A DNA stretch of 64,000 nucleotides from Azomonas tarimensis (GCF_042648805.1 NZ_JBHRXZ010000022.1:310001-374000), one strand, 5' to 3'; positions 14,162 through 23,755 are shown, counted from the stretch's first letter. Notes: generated from the sequence alone by a model not told the origin. Program-made: numbers and translations.

Positions 14162-16948
14162 TCAGCCCGGTGTAGGGGTTCGGTCCAGGAACCGCTCGGC
14201 AAAGGCCTGGGGCGGCAATGGCGGGCTGAGCAGGTAGCCCTGGATCTGGTCGCAGTTGAGTTGTTCGAGCATGGCCTTCTGCTCTTCGCATTCCACCCCT
14301 TCGGCAACCACCGTCATGTTCAGCGCATGAGCCATGTCGATCACGCTGCGCACGATCGCCAGGTCTGCGGCATCGGTCATCATCCCTTCGAGAAAGCTCT
14401 TGTCCACCTTGACGATGTCGGGCACGAAGGAGCGCAGACTGCCGAGGGTCGCGTAGCCGGTGCCGAAGTCGTCCACCGCGATGCGGACCCCCATGGCCTT
14501 GAGCGCATTCACCGTAGCGGTGGCGCCGTTGACCTGATGCATGATCGACTCGGTGAGTTCCAGGGTCAGGCTGTCGGGTTCGATGCCGTGCCTGGTGAGC
14601 GACGCCCGTACGTGATCCACCAGCTCCGGCTGCAGCTGCCGGATCGACACGTTGACCGCCACGACAAAGGAGCCCACACCCTGGCGGCGCCAGGTGGCCA
14701 GTTGCGCCAATGCCTGGTCGATGCACCACATACCAGCCGGCACGATCAGCCCGCTGTCCTCGAGCAGGTGAACGAAGCGCAACGGCGAGACCAGGCCGTG
14801 CTCGGGGTGTTGCCAGCGGATCAGCGCCTCGGCACCACACAGCCGCTGTTCAGCCAGTCCCAGCTTGGGCTGATAGAAGAGCACGAACTCACCCTGCTCC
14901 ACTGCCCGCTCCAGTTCTCCTTCAAGCTTGAGCGCATCGAGGTTCTGCTGCATCTGATCCGGATGCGAGAACTGGAAGCCGCCGCCGCCGGCATGCTGCA
15001 GGGCAAAGGCGGTGGCAATGGCATTCTTTACCAGCACCTCGGCGTTTTCGCCATCACCAGGAAAACGCGCGACGCCGATGCACGCGCTGAGCTTGATCGA
15101 CTCGCCCTGCAGGCGAAAACGGGCGTTCAGGGACTGCAGCAGTTCTTCGATCAGCGACTGTGCCAGCCCGCGCTCTTCATCACTGCTCAGCAGGACGCCA
15201 AACAGCTCGCTGCCTATTCGCGCCAGGTAGCCATGCGGTCCCAGGGCGCTGGTGAAACGCTGGGTGAGCTGTACGATCAAGTCGTCCTTGGCACTGGGGC
15301 CCAGGCATTGCTGGATCCAGCGGATCCGCTCGACGGTGATGACCAGTACCAGCAGCTCGTGCTCGTCACGTTTGGCCTGGACGCAGGCCAGTTCCAGGTG
15401 ACGGGCGAACTGGCGGCGGTTGGGTAGCCCGCTCAAGGGGTCGTAATAGGACAGCGTATGCAGGCGGTCGCGGTAGGACAGCGCCTCGGTGACGTTTTCG
15501 GCTATGCCGACGATACGGCCAGACGGCCGTTCGCCGTCTTTCAGGGCAAAGGCGCGGTTGCGTATCCACAGGGTCTCACCCGATGCACCCTGGGAACGGT
15601 ATTCGATTTCCGCCTGCTCGCAGCCGGAAAGCACCTGCTTGTAAAAGCCCTGAGCAGCCAGGCGGTCATCCGGGTGCACCAACGCCAGCCAGGCGCCCAG
15701 CTCCTGGTAGAGGTGCTCAGGCGCCAGTCCCCAGATTTTTTCGAACGCGGGGCTGACATAGGTGAGACGTTGCTCGGCCAGATCGAAAACCCAGAACACG
15801 TGCGGCAGCAGTTCGACAATCTCGCGCAGCCTGGCCTCGCTCGCCTGGCTACGCTGCAGCGCGGTGACCTGGTCGCTGATGTCACTGAACGCCAGGCTGA
15901 CGCCCTCGTGGCGGGGATGGATCGCCACCCGGAACCAGCCGGAGAGGCTGTCCAGGCGTGCCTGGATTCGTCGTGGTTGGCGGTCTTCCAGTACCTGGCG
16001 CACGGCTTCGAAACAGGCGCTGCCTATCATGTCGGGACAGAGGTTCCATAGCGACTGCTGGTGCAACTGGGGCTGCCGCTGGCCGAACAGCCTTTCCGCG
16101 CAGGCATTCAGTGCCACGATCCGGCCCTGCGGGTCCAGGCTCACCAGGGCCTCGTCCAGGTGGTCGAGCAGCTCCGCCAGTTCGGACAGCGCACCGTCTG
16201 CGCGTTCGCCAGGCCCGCTGGTGTCCCGCGAGAGCGCCAGCAGCGATTCGACTCGCTCGCCCGCGCCAAACACCGGAACCAGCAGCACCTCACGGCGTCT
16301 CGGTGGCCCGGAGGGTGATCCGCAGTCCCCGCTGAAACGGCTCCATTGGCCGCGCCGGGCCTGGTCCAGGGCGCGCTGCGCGGGTACTGCCGATTCGCCT
16401 TGCCAGGTGTCCAGCCAATGACCCGCGATGGCGTCCAGGTCTCGGCCGGCCTCGCAGCTGGCGTGGCGGATGCCGTCCAGCCCGAGATTTTCACTGCGGC
16501 TGCCCGGAGCAGCGGTCCAGGCCTTGGCGTGCTGGCGCAGAAGAGAGGCTTCGACTTTCACTTCGCGGAGGCGCTGGCCCAGTCGCAGCATTCCGCCGGT
16601 GCCAAAGCCAGCGACCCCGGCTAGAAAGGTCAGCGCCAGGTGTTCAGCCTCGGGGATCGGCAACAGCCCATGCGCCATCACCCAGGGCACGGCCGCCGCG
16701 CCAAGGATCAGTCCGCCCAGCAGCATGGGCCAAGCATACTGGCCAGCGGCGAGGGCAAGGGCGAACACCCACAGCGGCAGCAGGGCGGTAGAGGTCCCGC
16801 TGGCCAGGCAGAGCAGGGCGCCGACCAGCAGGCAAAGCAGACTCAGCCACGAGCCCTCCACCGGCCGCCGGCGCGGCAGGTGGCGAGCGAGATAGCGGTC
16901 CAGAAAGGTGTCGGCTGCAGGCCGGGTCATGCAATCGCTCGTATTCAT
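14162..16948 (-). CDS. membrane PAS-GGDEF-EAL protein with degenerate GGDEF, probable c-di-GMP phosphodiesterase
   Basis: About 928 residues. N-terminal hydrophobic segments (about 36-110) anchor the protein in the inner membrane; PAS domains follow at about 250-360 (ALVSLDPQGRIVALN) and 365-480 (PHVFWVFDLAEQRLTYVSPAFEKIWG), then a GGDEF domain (LSYYDPLSGLPNRRQF) and a C-terminal EAL domain. The GGDEF signature is replaced by IGSELF, so cyclase activity is unlikely. The EAL domain is intact by motif: EALIRWQHP, NVSIRQLQ, LELTES, DDFGTGYATLGSL, KVDKSFL and VAEGVE, so it should hydrolyse c-di-GMP. Start set at the ATG at 16948; a TTG two codons earlier and an ATG at 16930 are alternatives. It lies 60 bases after the response regulator gene, likely one operon. 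Confidence 0.9.
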   Translation of the reverse strand: MNTSDCMTRPAADTFLDRYLARHLPRRRPVEGSWLSLLCLLVGALLCLASGTSTALLPLWVFALALAAGQYAWPMLLGGLILGAAAVPWVMAHGLLPIPEAEHLALTFLAGVAGFGTGGMLRLGQRLREVKVEASLLRQHAKAWTAAPGSRSENLGLDGIRHASCEAGRDLDAIAGHWLDTWQGESAVPAQRALDQARRGQWSRFSGDCGSPSGPPRRREVLLVPVFGAGERVESLLALSRDTSGPGERADGALSELAELLDHLDEALVSLDPQGRIVALNACAERLFGQRQPQLHQQSLWNLCPDMIGSACFEAVRQVLEDRQPRRIQARLDSLSGWFRVAIHPRHEGVSLAFSDISDQVTALQRSQASEARLREIVELLPHVFWVFDLAEQRLTYVSPAFEKIWGLAPEHLYQELGAWLALVHPDDRLAAQGFYKQVLSGCEQAEIEYRSQGASGETLWIRNRAFALKDGERPSGRIVGIAENVTEALSYRDRLHTLSYYDPLSGLPNRRQFARHLELACVQAKRDEHELLVLVITVERIRWIQQCLGPSAKDDLIVQLTQRFTSALGPHGYLARIGSELFGVLLSSDEERGLAQSLIEELLQSLNARFRLQGESIKLSACIGVARFPGDGENAEVLVKNAIATAFALQHAGGGGFQFSHPDQMQQNLDALKLEGELERAVEQGEFVLFYQPKLGLAEQRLCGAEALIRWQHPEHGLVSPLRFVHLLEDSGLIVPAGMWCIDQALAQLATWRRQGVGSFVVAVNVSIRQLQPELVDHVRASLTRHGIEPDSLTLELTESIMHQVNGATATVNALKAMGVRIAVDDFGTGYATLGSLRSFVPDIVKVDKSFLEGMMTDAADLAIVRSVIDMAHALNMTVVAEGVECEEQKAMLEQLNCDQIQGYLLSPPLPPQAFAERFLDRTPTPG

Positions 16949-17008
16949 CGACAACGCTATAAGTGTCGGTGCTAGGGACGAGCGCGGCCATCGGGAAAAC
17001 CCCTAGCC

Positions 17009-17689
17009 TCAGTCGTCCAGACTCACCAGGCCCTGGCGCAGGGCATAGAGCACCAGAGAGGGTATGTCGCGCAAGCCGAGGCGCTCCATCATCTGCGCCC
17101 GGTGGGCATCCACTGTTTTCACGCTGAGGCCGAGGCCTTCGGCAATGGTGCGGGTCGAGCAGCCGCGGCAGATGAGTCGAAGGATCTCGGTCTGCCTTGG
17201 GGTCAGCGGGCTGGGCGGCGGTGGCGGTCGGGGCGTGCCCGGCGCAGGCGCGATCACCGCGGACTGGATGACCGTTCGAGAGATGCCTGGGCTGAGGTAG
17301 GCCTGGTTCCGGGAGAGTGCGCGCAGTGCCAGTGGCAATTCGTGAGGAGCGGCGTCCTTGAGCAAATAGCCCTGGGCGCCGAATTTCAGGGCGGCAAGCA
17401 CATAATCGGCGCAGGCATGCATCGACAGGGCGAGAATCTGCACCTCCGGCAGCAGGTCGCGCCACTGACGCAGCGCGTCGAGACCGCTGACCTGTGCCAT
17501 GCTGAGATCCAGCAGCAGGATGTCCGGGCGCACCTCGCTGAGGATGCACTCCACATCGGCACCATCAATACCCTCTGCCACTACCCGATAGCCGGGCTGA
17601 TCTTCCACCAGGGCTTTCAGCCCCGCTCGTACAACGGCATGGTCATCGACCAGTGCCACTCGCTTTACCACATCAGACCTCGCTTTCAT
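17009..17689 (-). CDS. NarL/FixJ-family response regulator
   Basis: Two-component regulator: receiver domain (VALVDDHAVVRAGLKALVE, phospho-acceptor Asp in ILLLDLSMAQVSG, Lys in YLLKDAAP) joined by a proline-rich linker (PRPPPPPSPLTPRQ) to a LuxR-type HTH (EILRLICRGCSTRTIAEGLGLSVKTVDAHRAQMMERLGL). From the ATG at 17689 it has 226 residues; an ATG at 17761 would add 24 residues not typical of the family. No histidine kinase gene adjoins it; the membrane EAL protein follows 60 bases later and may be its output. Confidence 0.92.
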   Translation of the reverse strand: MKARSDVVKRVALVDDHAVVRAGLKALVEDQPGYRVVAEGIDGADVECILSEVRPDILLLDLSMAQVSGLDALRQWRDLLPEVQILALSMHACADYVLAALKFGAQGYLLKDAAPHELPLALRALSRNQAYLSPGISRTVIQSAVIAPAPGTPRPPPPPSPLTPRQTEILRLICRGCSTRTIAEGLGLSVKTVDAHRAQMMERLGLRDIPSLVLYALRQGLVSLDD

Positions 17690-17761
17690 TGCGGCGGGTT
17701 TCGCCAGCCCGGTCCGGGTCTCTACCTGCCCTCTCCCGGTTGTTGCCTCTCCGTCGCGCAT

Positions 17762-18334
17762 GACCAGCGCAGCGGCCGATCACGGGGGATCGGTCGACAA
17801 CATGTGAAGGAGGACAGGATCACGTGCCGCGGGACGTCGCCGCCAAGGGAGGTATCGTCCGGGCGATCCGGGATGGCTTTCAGAACACGAGGCACCGGCA
17901 ATGCTCTAAGGCTGCGGTCGTCACACCCAGCCAGGGGCGCGGCCGGAGAGAATTCTACCGAGCGAGGCCGTTGCCTCAATGTCATTCGTCTGGTTGTTGG
18001 TGATTATGGAAGTCGTGGATTATGCCCGGGAAGCGGAATGCGCGAAATAGAGCGGTTTTTGTGACGTAAATCCAAAGATGGCCAGGCCACGAATCCGCCG
18101 AACGGATTAAGCCGGGCGGTCGATCACCCATCCGGATCCGGCCTGTCGGCGAACTCAGGCGAGCCGATCTGGTTCTGTGCCAGACAACCTTGCCTACCCT
18201 GAAGGCTCCATGAAAGCTTTCTCTCCATCGCCCCGGGGCCGATCACTCTCGGCCAGGCCTGCTTCGAGGCGCCGCGGCTCCTGCAGGATCTGCCGAGGCA
18301 GGGGATGAGTCTGCTGGTCGATGCGGCTGAGCCG
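17762..18334. other. intergenic region, no convincing gene
   Basis: Roughly 570 bases between the response regulator and the first GH13 gene. A possible GTG-initiated frame with AAGGAGG upstream runs 17824-18003, but its arginine- and serine-rich product has no recognisable features. Nothing else was seen. Confidence 0.4.
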
Positions 18335-19987
18335 CTACCTTGGCGCCAGTACGAAGGCCGCGCCGAAGGGCGGCAGTTGCAGGGTCCGCTCGTGCAGTTC
18401 CACTCCGGGGGAGATTTCCTCGCAGAGGCTGTAACGGCGGGCCTCGTCATGCAGCCGGTGCAGCGCCAGGGAGGCCGGTTCGTCGCTGAGGTTGTAAGCG
18501 CAAAGGATGCGTTCGCCACCCTCGCCGCGCTCCAGCGCCAGGACATCGCCCTGAACCGGAAACAGCCGGGTCTCGCCGCCGCGCATGGCCGGCACGTTGC
18601 GACGCCATTGCAGCAGCCGGCGGTACTCGTTGAGCAACGAGCCGGCCTCGGCCTGCTGCCGGTCCACCGCCAATGGCAGGTGCTCGGCGGGCATCGGTAG
18701 CCAGGGGCGCGCGCCCTCGGTGAACCCGGCGTGGGCCTGGCCGGTACTCCAGGGCATCGGCGTGCGGCAGCCATCACGGCCATGGATGTTTGGCCAGTTG
18801 GCGATGCCGTAGGGGTCGCGCAGGTCTTCGAAGGCCAGTTGCGCCTGGGTCAGGCCCAGTTCGTCGCCCTGGTAGATGCAGCAGGCGCCCGGCAGGCCCA
18901 CCAGCAGCGAGGCGAGCAGTACGTCCAGGCGATGCGCGAGGTCGGGCTCGAGCAGGCTGTGCTGTGACCAGCGGCCCTTGAGGCGCGGGAAGTCGTGGGT
19001 ACCGAAGGTCCAGCACAGGCGGTTGTGCGGGAAGAGTTCGAGGCTGCGACCGAGCAGGCGGTACAGACCCTCGGCGGTGAAGGGCTCGTCGCTGATCAGC
19101 GAGGCGTTGTAGGCCAGGTGCAGACGGCCGTTGGCTACGTAGCCGGCAGCGTCGGCAAGGCTGTCCTCGGCGGAGGAGATTTCGCCCAGCAGCAGGGTGC
19201 CGGGGTAGTGGTCGGCCATCTGGCGGATCTCACTGAGCATGCCGAGGTTTTCCGGCCGACAGACGGTGCCGCGGTTGATTCGGTCGAAGTAGGGGTCGGT
19301 CCGTCCGGCGCCGGCCGGCCGCGGGATGCCGGTGGGGCGCTCGGGGTTGTCGGCGAGGCTGCGATCGTGGCAGATGAAGTTGATCACGTCGAGGCGGAAG
19401 CCATCCACGCCGCGATCCAGCCAGAAGCGACCGACCTCCCGTATCGCGTCGCGCACCGCCGGGTTGTACCAGTTCAGGTCGGGCTGGGATTCGAGAAAAT
19501 TATGCAGGTAGTACTGCCGACGGCTTTCGTCGAAAGCCCAGGCGCTGCCGCCAAAGGTGGCGCGCCAGTTGTTCGGCGGACCGCCATCGGCGGCCGGGTC
19601 TTCCCAGACGTACCAATCGGCCTTGGGGTTGTCGCGGTTGCGGCGACTCTCCTGGAACCAGGGGTGCCGGTCGGACGTGTGATTCCAGACCTGATCCATG
19701 ATCACCCGCAGGCCGAGGGCGTGGGCGTCCGCGACGAGGGCATCGAAGGTTTCCAGATCGCCGAACATCGGTTCGATGTCGCAAAAATCCTCCACGTCGT
19801 AGCCGAAATCCTTCATCGGGGAGCGGACGAAGGGGCTGATCCACACCGCGTCGACGCCCAGCGCCGCCACATAAGGCAGGCGCTGGCGAATACCTTCCAG
19901 ATCGCCGATGCCATCACCGTCGGAATCCTGGAAGCTGCGGGGGTAGATCTGGTAGATGGCGACGTCGCTACGCCAGTCCTGAGTCAT
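18335..19987 (-). CDS. GH13 alpha-glucosidase (oligo-1,6-glucosidase/alpha-amylase family)
   Basis: Glycoside hydrolase family 13 enzyme, about 550 residues, cytoplasmic (no signal peptide). The start AIYQIYPRSFQDSDGDGIGDLEGI, QPDLNWYNP, the nucleophile in GFRLDVINF (about Asp199), the acid/base in LLGEISS (about Glu268) and the transition-state GTHDF (about 332) are all present, so it should be active. The ATG at 19987 has GAGGA six bases upstream. QPDLN points to the oligo-1,6-glucosidase/alpha-glucosidase group. It lies 30 bases after a second GH13 gene in the same direction; no sugar transporter or regulator is beside them. Confidence 0.92.
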   Translation of the reverse strand: MTQDWRSDVAIYQIYPRSFQDSDGDGIGDLEGIRQRLPYVAALGVDAVWISPFVRSPMKDFGYDVEDFCDIEPMFGDLETFDALVADAHALGLRVIMDQVWNHTSDRHPWFQESRRNRDNPKADWYVWEDPAADGGPPNNWRATFGGSAWAFDESRRQYYLHNFLESQPDLNWYNPAVRDAIREVGRFWLDRGVDGFRLDVINFICHDRSLADNPERPTGIPRPAGAGRTDPYFDRINRGTVCRPENLGMLSEIRQMADHYPGTLLLGEISSAEDSLADAAGYVANGRLHLAYNASLISDEPFTAEGLYRLLGRSLELFPHNRLCWTFGTHDFPRLKGRWSQHSLLEPDLAHRLDVLLASLLVGLPGACCIYQGDELGLTQAQLAFEDLRDPYGIANWPNIHGRDGCRTPMPWSTGQAHAGFTEGARPWLPMPAEHLPLAVDRQQAEAGSLLNEYRRLLQWRRNVPAMRGGETRLFPVQGDVLALERGEGGERILCAYNLSDEPASLALHRLHDEARRYSLCEEISPGVELHERTLQLPPFGAAFVLAPR

Positions 19988-20017
19988 GCGCAATCCTCGC
20001 TTGAGTCGGATGGAGTA

Positions 20018-21760
20018 CTAGAGAGAAGGTCCGGGCGGCAGATCGGCGAGCAGCACGCCCCAGGGGCGCAGCTCCACCACGGGCCCGGCGCGGTCGTGGT
20101 AGCCCAGGCCCTGCGCCGGTACGAGCGCGCCGAAGCCGCCGAGGTCGGCCCGGGCCGGCGCGTCGGAAATGTTGAACACGCACAGCAGCCGTTGTTCGCT
20201 GTCTTCGCGCAGCAGCGTGAGCAAGGAGTCGCCAAGGTCGAGCAGACGGGTGCTTCCGGTTTGCAGAGCCGGCTGCAGCCGACGCCAGTGCAGCAGGCGC
20301 CGCCAGTGGCTGAGGATGGATTCGGGATTGGCCTGCTGACCGTTGGCGGCGCATCGCAGGTGCGCTTCGGGGATAGGCAGCCAGGGCGCCTCGGCGTCCG
20401 TGAAGCCGGCGTTGGGCTGGGCATCGCTCCAGGGCATGGGGGTGCGCGAGCCATCGCGGCCCTTGAGACGCGGATACATGGTGCGCCCGAATGGATCCCT
20501 GAGCGCCTGCGGGGAAATGTCCTCGGGAATGCGCGCTTCGTTCATGCCCAGCTCATCGCCTTGCCAGAGGCAGAATGCGCCGGGCAGCGCCAGCAGCACC
20601 GCCGCCATCATCCGATAGAACTCCTGGGGATAGTTGGCCTCGTTGGCCTGCCATTGCGAGTGCAGCCGGCCGAAGTCGTGGTTGCCGACGATCCAGCAGG
20701 CACCGTCATCGCCAAAGCGCTCGAGTGCATGGCCAACCACCTCACGCAGGCGTCCGGCGCTCATCCGCTCGTGGAACAGCAAGCCGCCGTGGTAGGCCAG
20801 GTGCAGGCGCTTGTCACCACGGGTGTATTGGGCGGCGAGCTCGATCGAATCATCCGCCTCGATCACCTCGCCCAGCAGCATCACCCCCGGGTATTGGTCC
20901 ACCAGCTCGCGCAGCGGAGCCAGCAGGTCGAGGGTTTCCGGGCGGCAGAAACTGTTGCAGAAAATCTGTTTTGCCAGCGGGTTGTCCGGGTCGATGCCGT
21001 GGGGCAGGGGGTCGCTGTCACCGCGCAGCGGGTTGTCGCTCAGGCTCGGGTCGTGGCAGAAGAAGTTAACCGCGTCCAGACGCATGCCGTCGATGCCCAG
21101 CTCGAGCCAGAAGCGGGCGCAGTCCAGTACCTCGGCGCGCACGGCTTCGTTGTACCAGTTCAGATCCGGTTGGCTCGGCAGGAAATTGGCCAGGTAATAC
21201 TGCTGGCGGGTTTCGTCGTAGTGCCAGGCGGTGTCGCCGGAAAAAGATGACAGCCAGTTGTTGGGTGGGGCCCCATCTGCCGCCGGATCGGCCCAGACGT
21301 ACCAGTCCGCTTTCGGGTTGTCGCGACTCGAGCGGCTTTCCCTGAACCAGGCGTGGGCCTCGGAGGTGTGGTTCCAGACCATGTCGAGCACCAGCCGCAT
21401 GCCACGGTCATGGACCAGGTCGAGCAATCGCTGGAAGTCGTTCATGCTGCCGAACAGTGGGGAAATTTCACGCAGTTCGGTGATGTCGTAGCCCAGATCG
21501 TCCATGGGCGAGGCGAAGATCGGCGTCAGCCAGATGGCGTCTACGCCCAGCGAGTCGATGTAGTCCAGGCGGTCGATGATGCCGGGCAGGTCACCGATGC
21601 CGTCGCCGTTGCTGTCCTGAAAGCTCCAAGGCGAAATCTGGTAGATGACCGCGTTGTCCCACCACTCCACATTGCGCCGGGTAGCGTCACTGGCGGGGGT
21701 GAGTGAGGCGCGGCGGGTGACACAGGCGTCACGCCACCAGGGGCGGGCTGTGGCTGGCAT
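20018..21760 (-). CDS. GH13 alpha-glucosidase, second copy
   Basis: GH13 enzyme of 580 residues, paralogous to its downstream neighbour: NVEWWDNAVIYQISPWSF, SNGDGIGDLPGI, QPDLNWYNE, nucleophile in GMRLDAVNFF (about Asp228), acid/base in LLGEVIEADD (about Glu296) and GNHDF near 358. It has a roughly 30-residue N-terminal extension before the barrel that the neighbour lacks. Start is the ATG at 21760, preceded by GAGGAG. The two copies have diverged substantially, suggesting different linkage or chain-length preferences rather than recent duplication. Confidence 0.92.
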   Translation of the reverse strand: MPATARPWWRDACVTRRASLTPASDATRRNVEWWDNAVIYQISPWSFQDSNGDGIGDLPGIIDRLDYIDSLGVDAIWLTPIFASPMDDLGYDITELREISPLFGSMNDFQRLLDLVHDRGMRLVLDMVWNHTSEAHAWFRESRSSRDNPKADWYVWADPAADGAPPNNWLSSFSGDTAWHYDETRQQYYLANFLPSQPDLNWYNEAVRAEVLDCARFWLELGIDGMRLDAVNFFCHDPSLSDNPLRGDSDPLPHGIDPDNPLAKQIFCNSFCRPETLDLLAPLRELVDQYPGVMLLGEVIEADDSIELAAQYTRGDKRLHLAYHGGLLFHERMSAGRLREVVGHALERFGDDGACWIVGNHDFGRLHSQWQANEANYPQEFYRMMAAVLLALPGAFCLWQGDELGMNEARIPEDISPQALRDPFGRTMYPRLKGRDGSRTPMPWSDAQPNAGFTDAEAPWLPIPEAHLRCAANGQQANPESILSHWRRLLHWRRLQPALQTGSTRLLDLGDSLLTLLREDSEQRLLCVFNISDAPARADLGGFGALVPAQGLGYHDRAGPVVELRPWGVLLADLPPGPSL

Positions 21761-21854
21761 TGTCGGAGGGGCTCCTCTTGGGGAGGCGCGCTACAGACGC
21801 AGGGATTGAAACGAGACCCGTGTCGCGTAACTGTCGTTCTGTATCCGCACATCG

Positions 21855-21868
21855 TTGATCTGGGTCAA
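21855..21868. promoter_or_regulatory. ANR/FNR-like box upstream of bacteriohemerythrin
   Basis: TTGATCTGGGTCAA: the left half TTGAT is perfect and the right half GTCAA has one mismatch to ATCAA, with a four-base spacer. It lies 140 bases before the bacteriohemerythrin ATG in the divergent region with the GH13 genes, so it could control either side. Confidence 0.5.
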
Positions 21869-22007
21869 ACCTTTCGGCCGACGTGCTGCCAGCAAGTTCA
21901 GCGCAGGGGTATAAGCGCTGCTCTTTCTCTCTCCCATCACCTCCCTCCCGGTTCGGCCTGCCCGCGACCGGAGGGTCGGTATTTCCAATCAGCCAAGGAA
22001 TCCGACC

Positions 22008-22460
22008 ATGGCCCTCGTGTGGACTGCGGAGCTCGATACCGGCATCGAGCTGATCGACCAGCAGCATCGAAAGATCGTCGACTACATCAATCAGCTTGAA
22101 GAGGTAGACCGCTCCGGCGACCGGGCCGGGGTCGGCAAGGTGCTCCACGAGCTGCTCGACTACACCATTTCCCACTTCGCCTTCGAGGAAAACCTCCAGG
22201 AGGAGGCGGGATACCGCTTCGCCAAGCCGCATCGCAAGGTGCACGAGCTTTTCACCCGGCGGGCCAAGGAGTATGTGGCGAATTTCGAGGCAGGCCAGGA
22301 CGTGACCGAAGAAGTGCACGGCATGCTCAGCGCCTGGCTGGTCAATCACATCAAGCGCGATGATGCCGACTACGTGGGTGCGGTAAAGGAAAACATGCAG
22401 CACATCATCAAGGAGAAGGAGCGCAAGGGGCGCGGCTGGCTCAGCCGCTTCTTCCGCTAG
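22008..22460 (+). CDS. bacteriohemerythrin
   Basis: Small cytoplasmic O2-binding four-helix protein, 150 residues. The di-iron ligands follow the family pattern: His20 in IDQQHR, His56 and Glu60 in HFAFEE, His75 and His79 in KPHRKVH, His114 and Asp119 in HIKRDD. Such proteins store, deliver or sense oxygen. It stands alone, divergent from the GH13 genes and convergent with the CBS protein gene (stops five bases apart). The ANR-like box upstream suggests induction at low oxygen. The basic C-terminus (KEKERKGRGWLSRFFR) is unusually positive for the family. Confidence 0.94.
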   Translation: MALVWTAELDTGIELIDQQHRKIVDYINQLEEVDRSGDRAGVGKVLHELLDYTISHFAFEENLQEEAGYRFAKPHRKVHELFTRRAKEYVANFEAGQDVTEEVHGMLSAWLVNHIKRDDADYVGAVKENMQHIIKEKERKGRGWLSRFFR

Positions 22461-22465
22461 AGGCG

Positions 22466-23755
22466 TCAGGCGACCCTGAGTACCTTGGCCAGGACTACCT
22501 TGGGTCCGCGCATTTTCTTGAGGATGATGCGCAGTCCTGCCACTTCAAGCACTTCGTCTTCCTCGGGCATGCGCTTGAGGCTGTCGTAGATCAGGCCGGC
22601 CAGGGTATCGGCCTCGATGTGGTCGAGATTGATCCCCAGCAGCCGCTCCACCTTGAACAGCGGTGTGTCGCCACGCACCAGCAGCTTGCCGGGCTGATAG
22701 GCGACCACGCCACGTTCGGCCTTGCGGTGTTCGTCCTGGATGTCGCCCACCAGCGCCTCGAGCACGTCCTCCATGGTCAGGTAGCCGATCACCTTGCCGT
22801 CGGCTTCCTCGACCAGGGCGAAGTGCGAGCGGCCCTGGCGGAACTGCTCGAGCAGCGCGGCCAGCGGCATGTGCTTGGAGATGCGCTCGATGGGGTGGGC
22901 GAGGTCGTCGAGTTTCAGCGCTGAAGGCAGCATCTCCAGCAGCGAGAGGTGCAGCAGCAGGTCCTTGATGTGCAGGATGCCGGTGAACTCGCCGATGCTC
23001 TCGTCAAAGATCGGATAGCGGCTGTACTTGTGCCGCCGGAACAGGCTGAACACCTCTTCCAATGGTGCCTTGCGCTCAAGGTAGACCAGGTCCTCCCGCG
23101 AGTTGATCCAGTCGACCACGTCCAGCTGCGCCATTTCCGCGGCCGAAGCCAGCACGCGCGTTTCCCTGTCGGCTGGATCGCGCTCGACAGCGAGGTTCAG
23201 TTCCGCGCCGCGACCGTTGGCGGCGGGCGTCTGTGCCTGGCGGCTGCCCAGGTTGAGCAGGGCCAGGGCCGGATAGCTGAGCCAGTAGAACAGCCACAGC
23301 GGCGCCAGGCTCCACAGCGACAGGCGCGCCGGCGCCTTGATCGCCAGCAGGCGGGGCCAGCGCTCACCGAGAAGGATGTGCAGCAGGGCCACGCTGAGAA
23401 AGGCGATCCCCAGTGCAACGCCATGAACGACCGCTGGCGAACTGATGCCCAGGCCGGACAGCAGGGGCTCGAACAAGCCGGCCAGAGCCGGGGCGGCGAT
23501 CCAGCCCAGGGCCAGGGAAGCGAGACTGATGCCCAGCTGGCAGGCGCTGAGGTAGGTATCGAGGCGCGCCCGCACACTGCGCAGCAGCGGTGCATAGCGG
23601 TGTTCGTCGACCGGAGTGTCTGCCGAGCGAAGTCGGATCAGTGCGAAGCCGGCGGCGACGAAGAAGGCATTGAGTGACAGCAGGAGCAGGGCCGCGAGCA
23701 TCAGCCCGGAGGGGCCGAAAAAGGAGGAAGCAGCGTAACCGGGGTAGGGGTCCAT
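22466..23755 (-). CDS. CNNM/HlyC-CorC family membrane protein with CBS domains
   Basis: About 429 residues from the ATG at 23755 (MDPYPGYAASSFFG); the frame is open for 72 further codons upstream but without protein-like sequence. Order: DUF21/CNNM membrane domain with hydrophobic stretches at about 12-35, 65-85, 90-130 and 135-165; a CBS pair (about 220-340, RRHKYSRYPIFDESIGEFTGILHIKDLL and HFALVEEADGKVIGYLTMEDVLEALVGDI); and a CorC_HlyC transporter-associated domain (about 350-429). Family members are linked to Mg2+/Co2+ efflux. It sits 70 bases downstream of phoR in the same direction. Confidence 0.88.
   Translation of the reverse strand: MDPYPGYAASSFFGPSGLMLAALLLLSLNAFFVAAGFALIRLRSADTPVDEHRYAPLLRSVRARLDTYLSACQLGISLASLALGWIAAPALAGLFEPLLSGLGISSPAVVHGVALGIAFLSVALLHILLGERWPRLLAIKAPARLSLWSLAPLWLFYWLSYPALALLNLGSRQAQTPAANGRGAELNLAVERDPADRETRVLASAAEMAQLDVVDWINSREDLVYLERKAPLEEVFSLFRRHKYSRYPIFDESIGEFTGILHIKDLLLHLSLLEMLPSALKLDDLAHPIERISKHMPLAALLEQFRQGRSHFALVEEADGKVIGYLTMEDVLEALVGDIQDEHRKAERGVVAYQPGKLLVRGDTPLFKVERLLGINLDHIEADTLAGLIYDSLKRMPEEDEVLEVAGLRIILKKMRGPKVVLAKVLRVA

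Noticed and set aside
17824..18003. Short GTG-initiated frame after AAGGAGG
   Set aside because: Good ribosome site but the product is Arg/Ser-rich with no recognisable feature; too little support for a gene call.
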